Part shown: positions 8,107 to 14,399 of the stretch, in pieces
Numbering within the stretch: the stretch's first letter is position 1
Layout: each line of letters starts with the position of its first letter
From: DATDOY01 sp035293045
GTDB taxonomy: Bacteria > Actinomycetota > Acidimicrobiia > IMCC26256 > JACPCJ01
Assembly (NCBI GenBank): GCA_035293045.1
Contig: DATDOY010000200.1
Location: 1 to 28,756 of the forward strand
Direction: 5' to 3'
Length of the DNA stretch: 28,756 nt
Made by a program: the position numbers and the translations under genes
The notes under the pieces: generated by a model
Seen by the model: the letters and a program-made list of their open reading frames with translations, nothing else
Database searches by the model: none
What the model was told of the DNA's origin: nothing

Positions 8107-9842
8107 GACGTGTAGTCCTCTCCGCCGGCGAAGTAGCGCGGGTCCATGATGATGTCGTCGTTGGTTCCGCCCGCCGGGACCATCGGGTACACCTTCTCCT
8201 TGTAGTCGACCCGGAAGTCGATCACGACGGGCCGGTCGTCGATCGAATTGGCCTTCTCGATCGCCGGCTCGACGTCGGACGGGGTTTCGCAGCGCAGGCC
8301 GACGCACCCCATGGCCTCCGCCCACTTCACGTAGTCGGGAAGGTCGGGACTGAGGTACACCTCGGAGTACCGCTCCTCGTAGAACAGCTCCTGCCACTGG
8401 CGCACCATCCCGAGGTACGCGTTGTTAATCAGCGCCACCTTGATGGGGATCCGTTCGGCGGTCGCCGTCACGAGCTCTTGCGCCGTCATCTGGAAGCAGC
8501 CGTCGCCGTCGACGGCCCACACGGTGCGGTCGGGTTTGCCGGTCTTGGCGCCGATCGCGGCGGGCACCGCGAACCCCATGGTGCCGAGGCCACCGGAGTT
8601 CACCCAGGTGTAGGGGTGGTTGAAGCGCCACAACTGGCTCGTCCACATCTGGTGCTGTCCGACCCCCGCGGCGACGATGGTGTCGTCGGGGCTCATGTCG
8701 CGCACCTTCTCGATGCAGAACTGCGGGAGCAGCGACCCGCTCGCCTCCTGGTCGTACTTCAGGGGGAAGCGCTCGCGCCACTGGTTGATCTGGTCGATCC
8801 ACGGAGCGAGGTCGGGCAGCGAGTCGCCCCGCTTGTCGCGCTCGGCCTTCACGGCCTCGACCATCTCCTCGAGAATGAAGCGGGCGTCGCCGACGATCGG
8901 GACCTCGGGTCGGCGCACCTTGCCGAGCTCGGCGGGGTCGATGTCGACGTGCACGACCTTGGCGTCCGGGGCGAAGGCATCCACCTTGCCCGTCACCCGA
9001 TCGTCGAAGCGCGACCCAAGTGCGAGCAGCAGGTCGCACTTCTGCATCGACGTGACGGCCGTGTAGTTGCCGTGCATTCCCGGCATGCCGAGACACAACT
9101 CGTGGTCGTCGGGGAAGGCGCCGCGCGCCATGAGCGTCGTAACGACGGGGATCCCGGCGAGTTCGGCGAGCGCGCGAAGCGCCTCGCTCGCCCGCGCCTT
9201 GAGGATGCCTCCCCCGGCGTAGATCACGGGGCGCTGCGCGTCACAGATGAGGCGCGCCGCTTCCTTGATCATCCCCCGGTGGCCCCGGATCGTCGGCTTG
9301 TAGCCGGGCATGTCGATCTCGTCGGGCCAGTACCACTCCATCGTGTCGTTGGAGACGTCCTTGGGCACGTCGATGAGGACGGGGCCCGGCCGGCCGGTGG
9401 TGGCGACGTGGAACGCCTCTTTGACGATGCGGGGCAGCTCGTCGGTGTCCTGCACGAGCCAGTTGTGCTTGGTGACGGGCATCGTGATGCCGGTCGTGTC
9501 GCACTCCTGGAAGGCGTCGGACCCGATCGCGCTGCGCGCCACCTGCCCGGTGATCACCACGATCGGGGTGGAGTCCATGTAGGCGTTGCACAGCGGGGTG
9601 ACGATGTTGGTCGCCGCCGGCCCGCTCGTGACCATCGCCACGCCCGGTCGCCCGGTCGCCATGGCGTATCCCTCGGCCATGTGGCCGGCGCCCTGCTCGT
9701 GGCGCACGAGGATGTGACGGATCGGGCTTTCGATGATGGGGTCGTAGACCGGGAGGATCGCCCCGCCCGGGAGGCCGAAGACGACCTCCACCTCCATCAT
9801 CTCGAGGCTCTTGATGAGTGCTTGAGCTCCAGTGAGCTTCAT
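8103..9842 (-). CDS. ilvB: Acetolactate synthase large (catalytic) subunit
   Basis: 579 residues, full length. It is a thiamin-diphosphate enzyme that condenses pyruvate with pyruvate or 2-oxobutyrate, the first committed step to valine, leucine and isoleucine. The catalytic glutamate lies in VRHEQGAGHMAEGYA (Glu49). The FAD-binding central region includes SRFDDRVTGKVDAFAP, and the ThDP/magnesium motif GDGCFQMTAQELVTA with INNAYLGMVRQWQELFY is in the C-terminal domain. The ATG at 9842 has GGAGG seven bases upstream. It is first in ilvB-ilvN-ilvC, with a leader of about 170 to 280 bases that carries a leader peptide and a terminator-type hairpin. Confidence 0.97.
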   Translation of the reverse strand: MKLTGAQALIKSLEMMEVEVVFGLPGGAILPVYDPIIESPIRHILVRHEQGAGHMAEGYAMATGRPGVAMVTSGPAATNIVTPLCNAYMDSTPIVVITGQVARSAIGSDAFQECDTTGITMPVTKHNWLVQDTDELPRIVKEAFHVATTGRPGPVLIDVPKDVSNDTMEWYWPDEIDMPGYKPTIRGHRGMIKEAARLICDAQRPVIYAGGGILKARASEALRALAELAGIPVVTTLMARGAFPDDHELCLGMPGMHGNYTAVTSMQKCDLLLALGSRFDDRVTGKVDAFAPDAKVVHVDIDPAELGKVRRPEVPIVGDARFILEEMVEAVKAERDKRGDSLPDLAPWIDQINQWRERFPLKYDQEASGSLLPQFCIEKVRDMSPDDTIVAAGVGQHQMWTSQLWRFNHPYTWVNSGGLGTMGFAVPAAIGAKTGKPDRTVWAVDGDGCFQMTAQELVTATAERIPIKVALINNAYLGMVRQWQELFYEERYSEVYLSPDLPDYVKWAEAMGCVGLRCETPSDVEPAIEKANSIDDRPVVIDFRVDYKEKVYPMVPAGGTNDDIIMDPRYFAGGEDYTS

Positions 9843-9867
9843 CGCGTCGTTCCTCCGTGCTCCGGCT

Positions 9868-9883
9868 CAGGGCTCTCGCCCTG
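9868..9883. other. Small hairpin in the ilvB leader
   Basis: CAGGGC-TCTC-GCCCTG, a perfect 6-bp stem, lies 26 bases before the ilvB start in the transcribed leader, downstream of the attenuator terminator. A role is not evident. It might space or protect the ribosome-binding site. Confidence 0.4.
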
Positions 9884-9954
9884 GGCTCTCGACGGATGTT
9901 CAGCCGTCGGGTGCTGCCTCGGGCGGGCTTCCTGCCGCCGTCGGTGGGGACATG

Positions 9955-9986
9955 AAAACGCCCCCGACCCATCCGGGACGAGGGCG
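9955..9986 (-). terminator. Attenuator terminator in the ilvB leader
   Basis: Read leftward, 9986-9959 folds as CGCCCTCGTCCC-GGAT-GGGTCGGGGGCG: twelve positions per arm with ten Watson-Crick pairs, one U-G pair and one U-U mismatch. TTTT (9958-9955) follows at once, so this is a textbook rho-independent terminator inside the ilvB leader, 112 bases before the start codon. It lies just after the leader peptide and its hairpin. No clear antiterminator pairing was found by eye. Confidence 0.82.
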
Positions 9987-9988
9987 AA

Positions 9989-10016
9989 AGCGCACAGCGC
10001 GTCGGCGCTGTGCGCT
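9989..10016 (-). promoter_or_regulatory. Pause/antitermination hairpin overlapping the leader-peptide stop
   Basis: A perfect 12-bp stem, AGCGCACAGCGC with loop of 4 and GCGCTGTGCGCT (9989-10000 / 10005-10016). Its first transcribed arm overlaps the last two bases of the leader-peptide stop codon (10017-10015) and begins four bases after the Val-Val codons. A ribosome stalled on the Leu/Val codons would cover this arm. That is the usual geometry of region 1:2 in amino-acid attenuators. Confidence 0.75.
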
Positions 10017-10077
10017 ACGGAACTACGAGGAGGTGGCTGGGGGACTCCCCGGCCGCGCTTTCGGTGTGCCCGTTCAT
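10015..10077 (-). CDS. Probable ilvB leader peptide (HLLVVP end)
   Basis: A 20-residue open frame with start ATG at 10077, ending His-Leu-Leu-Val-Val-Pro-stop. The four consecutive BCAA codons (CTC CTC GTA GTT, 10032-10021) sit directly before the stop, which abuts the hairpin at 9989-10016. A hairpin with a T-run follows at 9955-9986. Leader-peptide attenuation of ilvBNC is established in Corynebacterium, and this layout fits it: low charged Leu/Val tRNA would stall the ribosome and prevent termination. The ribosome-binding site of this ATG is poor. An in-frame ATG at 10122 would give 35 residues, possibly on a leaderless message. The C-terminal end is the same either way. Confidence 0.75.
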   Translation of the reverse strand: MNGHTESAAGESPSHLLVVP

Positions 10078-10145
10078 GCACCGACCATTCTTCTCGCTCC
10101 CGGGCCGAGCCGCAACCCGCATTCTTCCCGTAGTGTTCGAAACGA

Positions 10146-10193
10146 CGTGTGTGAGTGCCTGCCCGGCGTCAGCCGGGCAGGCACTCACACACG
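10146..10193. repeat. Dispersed palindrome, copy 2 (between ilvB leader and SDR gene)
   Basis: Perfect 22-bp arms (10146-10167 and 10172-10193) with loop GTCA, the reverse complement of the loop of copy 1, so this copy is in the opposite orientation. The core GTGTGAGTGCCTGCCCG is identical to copies 1 and 3. It lies 30 bases before the SDR start, between divergent genes, where a terminator for a neighbouring gene is not needed. This weakens a pure terminator explanation for the family. Confidence 0.85.
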
Positions 10194-10223
10194 CGTACGC
10201 ACACACGAGGAACGGGAGCAGCC

Positions 10224-11039
10224 GTGGGACGTCTCGACGGGAAAGTCGCCATTGTCACAGGAGGGGCGCGAGGCCAAGGGGCGGCCGAGGCGCGCCGCTT
10301 CGCCGAGGAGGGTGCCAGCGTGCTGGTCACCGACGTCCTCGATGAGGAGGGCGAGAAGACGGTCGCCGCCATCTCGGCGGATCTCCCCTCGACAAGGGGT
10401 TCGGATTCGGTGGCGTACCGGCACCACGACGTCACCCAAGAAGACGAGTGGGAGGCGACCGCGGCCGACGCGGTCGAGCGCTTCGGCGGCCTGCACGTGC
10501 TCGTCAACAACGCCGGCATCGCCAGCGGCGGACCGCTCGCCATGACGCCCCTCGACGACTACATGAACGTCATCAACGTCAACCAGGTCGGGGTGTTCCT
10601 CGGCATGAAGGTCGCCACGCCGCACATGGTCTCGAGCGTGCAACGCGACGGGGGCACCGCGTCGATCATCAACATCTCGTCGGTCGACGGCATGGTCGGC
10701 ATGGCGATGACGGTCGCCTACGTCGCGTCCAAGTTCGCAGTGCGCGGTATGACCAAGACCGCCGCCCTCGAGTTGGGCATGTTCGGCATCCGCGTCAACT
10801 CGATCCACCCCGGCGGCGTCGACACTCCCCTCCTCGATCCGGCGAAGGAACTCGGCGTCGACCTTCGACAGGTGTTCTCGAACGTGCCCCTCAACCGGAT
10901 CGGCACGCCCTCCGACGTCGCCGACCTCGCCCTCTTCCTCGCCTCGGAGGAGAGCAGCTACTGCACGGGGTCCGAATTCGTGATCGACGGCGGGCTCATC
11001 GCCGGCTTCGGCTTCCCGTTCCTCCAGAGCGGGTCATGA
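10224..11039 (+). CDS. Short-chain dehydrogenase/reductase (SDR)
   Basis: 271 residues, classical SDR length. The cofactor motif TGGARGQG lies at 12-19. Asp37 after the second strand (VLVTDV) favours NAD. NNAG (95-98), catalytic Ser153 in IINISSVDG and Tyr166-Val-Ala-Ser-Lys170 follow. It resembles the 3-alpha/20-beta-hydroxysteroid or 3-oxoacyl-ACP reductase groups, and the substrate cannot be assigned. The start is GTG at 10224, with GGGAG six bases upstream. The frame extends to 10155, but that part is made of the palindrome and is not credible coding sequence. It stands 90 bases before the first transporter operon on the same strand and could be read with it. Confidence 0.92.
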   Translation: MGRLDGKVAIVTGGARGQGAAEARRFAEEGASVLVTDVLDEEGEKTVAAISADLPSTRGSDSVAYRHHDVTQEDEWEATAADAVERFGGLHVLVNNAGIASGGPLAMTPLDDYMNVINVNQVGVFLGMKVATPHMVSSVQRDGGTASIINISSVDGMVGMAMTVAYVASKFAVRGMTKTAALELGMFGIRVNSIHPGGVDTPLLDPAKELGVDLRQVFSNVPLNRIGTPSDVADLALFLASEESSYCTGSEFVIDGGLIAGFGFPFLQSGS

Positions 11040-11101
11040 CGGCGTTCGGTCGGCCTCTCTCCTGGCCCCGCAGGCAGGGATTGTGCATGGCCGCGTGGAA
11101 A

Positions 11102-11120
11102 TAGTGTGACGGCTGTCACA
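11102..11120 (+). promoter_or_regulatory. Promoter -10 with CRP/GlxR-like operator, transporter operon 1
   Basis: TAGTGT (11102-11107) fits the actinobacterial TANNNT -10 pattern. TTGTGC at 11081-11086 is a weak -35 candidate with a short 15-base spacer. Overlapping the -10 is TGTGA-CGGCTG-TCACA (11105-11120), an exact match to the TGTGA-N6-TCACA consensus of CRP/GlxR-family regulators. It ends just before the AGGAG ribosome-binding site. A regulator bound here would be expected to block transcription. The same arrangement occurs in front of the paralogous operon at 25910-25928. Confidence 0.55.
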
Positions 11121-11129
11121 GGAGACCAC

Positions 11130-12680
11130 GTGCCCCACGATCGACGCCCGAAGACCTCCCGGCGCGCCCGGCTGTTCGCGATGGGTGCCGCCGCGTCCGT
11201 CGGCCTGTCGCTCCTGGCGTTCCCCGCCAAGGGGGGCGAGTTCATCCTCGGCAGCGCCGACGTGAAGTCGCAGTTCCTCGCCGTCTCCCCCGAGACGGCC
11301 GGCTTGAGCGCCGGCATGGTCGTCGGCGAGACGCTGGCCGACTTCTCCAACGACGTGGCCCGTGCACAGTCGCGGGCGATCAACACCGGGATCGTCGGCA
11401 CCTCCGCCATCGGCGACAAGTGCGACGGGGGCGAGCCCGACCTGCAGAAGGACGACCTCCCCACCACGGTCCGCGTCGACTCCAGGGAACCAGGGGCGGC
11501 CGCGGGATCCACCGACTACTGGCCGATCTTCCCGCGCGACCTCCCCTACCAGTTCGCCGAGCTCAAAGAGGAGAACGGCGGCGTCCCCAACCTCGACCCT
11601 CCGCCCGACTCCCCCGCGCGGATCAACCACAGCCGCCTCTTCGCGCAGGCGAGCGGCCAGCCGTCGTCCCTCTCCACATCGGACACCGCGGTCACCTACG
11701 TCGCCGGCGTCGCCGACGTGATCGGCGGCCACACCTCGACGGCCGCGCGCATCGAGAACGGGAAACGCATCGGCGAAGCGGTCGTCGTCATTCCCGAGTT
11801 GCGCCTGGGCGGCGGAGCCGTGGTGCTCCGCGATCTCGAGTGGCGCGTGACCCAGACGACCGGTGACGCCGCTCCGGCCGACGCCACCTTCGACGCCTCG
11901 TTCCACATCGGCAGTATCACCACCGGCGGTGCCACCTACGGGTGGCCCGAGGAAGCGGGCGCCGAGTTCCAGACCCAGGTGGGCGCGCTCTTGAACCTGG
12001 TGAACACGGCCCTCGCGCCGACCGGCCTCGTCGTCGCCTTCCCGCGCGCCGCCCAGGACGGCGGCCACGCCATCATCACCCCCCTCGAGGTCAGGATCGA
12101 TCGACCGCCGCTCGGGCGCGAGCTGTTCGCGATGTTGCCGCCCGAGGTCTACGAAGCTCGGCGAGAGATCTTCGACCGAGCCATCGAGGCACGGTGCAGC
12201 TTCGCCACGTTCGTGGTCGTGGGCGACATCGTGCTGGCGACCCCGGCCGGGTCCGGCGCCACGCGCGTCTCGTTCGGCGGCGCCGACGCCTTCACCGAGG
12301 GCACCGAGTACGCCAACCCGTTCTCCACCCGGCGCCGCGGCGGTGCCACCCCATTCGTCGCACCGGTGAGCAGCGACGACCTCACGTTCGCGCCGGCGCC
12401 GCAGGTCCTCGGGGCCCAAGCCACCAGCCTTCCCATCGAGACGCTCGTGGGCCCATCGCACGGCGACGGCGGGATCCCCGGTGGCGACCCGACCGTGGCC
12501 GCCGGAACCTTCAGCATTCCCGGGAGCAAGTCGGGCACGGCGGCCATCGTGGGGATCATCGGCCTCCTCGCCGTGGCCAGCGTCGCCTTCCTCGACTTCA
12601 TGAAACCGCGGCGCGTCCAGCAGGGCGCCGGCGCCGCCCGTGCGGGGATAGCGGGCCCGAGCGGCCCTCGGAGCGGGTAA
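11130..12680 (+). CDS. Uncharacterised secreted, C-terminally membrane-anchored protein of transporter operon 1
   Basis: 516 residues, family not recognised. A basic N-terminus (RRPKTSRRAR) precedes a hydrophobic signal segment (about 15-33). A long extracellular region follows, then a single C-terminal membrane segment (about 469-490, GTAAIVGIIGLLAVASVAFLDF) and a basic cytoplasmic tail (MKPRR). It is homologous to the protein at 24282-25829. Shared landmarks include a GSI/GSM strand, TPLEVRIDRPPLGRELF versus TPLRIALIESPVGQQVF, and FTEGTEYANPF versus FTEGQVFNTF. The GTG at 11130 is used because AGGAG lies five bases before it, whereas the GTG at 11106 lies in the promoter. Three bases separate it from the binding-protein gene. 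A surface accessory role in uptake is inferred from context only. Confidence 0.82.
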   Translation: MPHDRRPKTSRRARLFAMGAAASVGLSLLAFPAKGGEFILGSADVKSQFLAVSPETAGLSAGMVVGETLADFSNDVARAQSRAINTGIVGTSAIGDKCDGGEPDLQKDDLPTTVRVDSREPGAAAGSTDYWPIFPRDLPYQFAELKEENGGVPNLDPPPDSPARINHSRLFAQASGQPSSLSTSDTAVTYVAGVADVIGGHTSTAARIENGKRIGEAVVVIPELRLGGGAVVLRDLEWRVTQTTGDAAPADATFDASFHIGSITTGGATYGWPEEAGAEFQTQVGALLNLVNTALAPTGLVVAFPRAAQDGGHAIITPLEVRIDRPPLGRELFAMLPPEVYEARREIFDRAIEARCSFATFVVVGDIVLATPAGSGATRVSFGGADAFTEGTEYANPFSTRRRGGATPFVAPVSSDDLTFAPAPQVLGAQATSLPIETLVGPSHGDGGIPGGDPTVAAGTFSIPGSKSGTAAIVGIIGLLAVASVAFLDFMKPRRVQQGAGAARAGIAGPSGPRSG

Positions 12681-12683
12681 CCG

Positions 12684-14399
12684 GTGAGTCTTCGCGACCG
12701 GCTCAGGGTTCCCGAACGCATTCGCGCACTCACCGATCGACTCTCCGACCCCCGCGACGACGGCCCACCGGCCATGCGCATCCTCCGGGGATACGGGCCG
12801 CTCGCCGTGCTCGCCCTGGTGTTGGTCCTGATCGCCGCCTTCGTTCCGACGAGCGAGCGCGACGTCATCCGCGTCGCCGGTGAGGGCGGGAGCGGACCGG
12901 GGGCGGGGCCCGCCGCGCTGGCCGACGAGTCCGACGGCGACGGTGCGGGGGTGGGAGACCCCGACGGAGTGGGAGGCGCCACGGCCAAAAAGTCGGGATC
13001 GGGCGCGTCCGCGTTGCCGCCGGGCCGGACGACCGCGTGCACCGACGGCCGCGACCTACAGGTCGAAGGCGACGGATACTCGCCTCCCTGCATCGAGTTC
13101 ACCGGGAGCAACGGTGGGGCGACGGCGAGGGGCGTGACCCCTGAGGAGATCGTGGTGTCGGCGCGCGTGCTCGACGAGCCGGGCTTTCAAGAGGCGCTGG
13201 CGCAACTCGCCGGCGCCGACATCGTCGACACGCCGGACGACGTGCGCCGCACCCTCGGCGCGCTCGCGGAGTACTTCAACAAGAACTTCCAGTTCTACGG
13301 CCGCAAGCTCAAGATCGAGTTCTACGAGGGCAAGGGCTCGACCCAAGCCGAGATCCTCGGCGGCGGTCAGGAGGAAGCCCAACAGGACGCACGTCACGCG
13401 TCCCGCGAGATCAAGGCGTTCGCCGAGATCGCCGCCGGCACTCCGCCGTTCGCCGACGCGCTGAGCCAAGAGCAGGTGGTGAACTTCGGCGCCCCCTACA
13501 TGAGCCGCAAGTGGTTCGCCGACCGCTACCCATTCGCGTGGGCGGGCCTCCCCGACTGCTCGATCGTCGTGGAGACGGCGGCGGAGTACGCCCTGAAGAA
13601 GCTGTATGGCAAGCCGGCCCGGTTCGCCGGCGGCAACCTGAAGGACGTCACTCGCAAGTTCGGCACCATCGCCCCCGAGAACACGTGGTACCAGGAGTGC
13701 GTCGACGACGGTGAGGCGCTCCTCGCCAAAGGTGGCGTTCCCGCCGGCGACTTTCCGTTCCGCGTGAAGTACCAACTCAATCTGGCCACGATGTCGAACC
13801 AGGCCACCAACGTCATCGCCAAAATGAAAGACGAGAAGATCACCAGCATCTTCACGGGGTTCGACCCGGTGATGGCGATCTTCCTCACCGGGAAGGCCAC
13901 CGAGCAGGACTACCACCCCGAATGGATCATCGTCGGCGTCGCCGCCCAGGACATCGACCTCGTCGGCCAGCTCTTCGATCAGGATTCGTGGTCGCGGGCC
14001 TTCGGCGTGAGCTATCTCTCCGAGTTCCAGCCGCTGCGCGCCAGCTACGGCTACAACGCGTACAAGCAGGTGCGATCCGACGAGCCGGCCTTCGTCGTCG
14101 ACCTGATCTACTACCAGCTCTACATGCTCTCGATCGGCATTCAGATGGCCGGACCCCATCTCACTCCGCAGAGCTTCGCGGAGGGGATGGACCGCTACCC
14201 CGGGGGCGCCGGGCCCGCCGGAACGTGGGGCTTCGGGCCGGGCGATCAAACGCCGCCCGAGGACGCCCGCGAGATCTGGTACGACCCCAACCAGCGCTCG
14301 GTACAGAACAACGAGTTGGGCGCGTACGTCGACACCGCCCCCGGCACCCGCTACCGACGGGGTGACTGGCCCTCGACGGAGCCACGCGTCTTCCAGTGA
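12684..14399 (+). CDS. Membrane-anchored type I substrate-binding protein of a BCAA-type ABC transporter (operon 1)
   Basis: 571 residues. A single hydrophobic anchor (about 38-56, GPLAVLALVLVLIAAFVPT) lies near the N-terminus, with no lipobox cysteine, followed by a low-complexity Gly/Asp/Ala linker to about residue 115. The remainder resembles the periplasmic-binding fold of LivJ/LivK-type receptors (FYGRKLKIEFYEGKGS, later ITSIFTGFDPVMAIFLTGKATEQDYHPEWIIVG). It starts with GTG at 12684. Its TGA overlaps the GTG of the permease as GTGA. It is paralogous to 22485-24269, sharing SPPCIEF, AGADIVDTP, FYGRK and IQMAGPxLTP. Such proteins bind amino acids, amides or aromatic acids, and the true ligand is unknown. 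Confidence 0.87.
   Translation: MSLRDRLRVPERIRALTDRLSDPRDDGPPAMRILRGYGPLAVLALVLVLIAAFVPTSERDVIRVAGEGGSGPGAGPAALADESDGDGAGVGDPDGVGGATAKKSGSGASALPPGRTTACTDGRDLQVEGDGYSPPCIEFTGSNGGATARGVTPEEIVVSARVLDEPGFQEALAQLAGADIVDTPDDVRRTLGALAEYFNKNFQFYGRKLKIEFYEGKGSTQAEILGGGQEEAQQDARHASREIKAFAEIAAGTPPFADALSQEQVVNFGAPYMSRKWFADRYPFAWAGLPDCSIVVETAAEYALKKLYGKPARFAGGNLKDVTRKFGTIAPENTWYQECVDDGEALLAKGGVPAGDFPFRVKYQLNLATMSNQATNVIAKMKDEKITSIFTGFDPVMAIFLTGKATEQDYHPEWIIVGVAAQDIDLVGQLFDQDSWSRAFGVSYLSEFQPLRASYGYNAYKQVRSDEPAFVVDLIYYQLYMLSIGIQMAGPHLTPQSFAEGMDRYPGGAGPAGTWGFGPGDQTPPEDAREIWYDPNQRSVQNNELGAYVDTAPGTRYRRGDWPSTEPRVFQ

Noticed and set aside
9843..10145. T-box riboswitch in front of ilvB
   Set aside because: I could not find the T-box consensus or a specifier stem. 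The leader peptide with Leu/Val codons explains the region better.
10078..10206. Longer leader-peptide reading frame upstream of the ilvB attenuator
   Set aside because: The part above 10122 runs through the palindrome and a probable promoter region. An ATG at 10122 remains possible and is noted with the leader peptide.
10155..10223. N-terminal extension of the SDR gene
   Set aside because: The extra codons are encoded by the palindrome at 10146-10193. GTG at 10224 has a good ribosome-binding site and starts at the normal SDR N-terminus.
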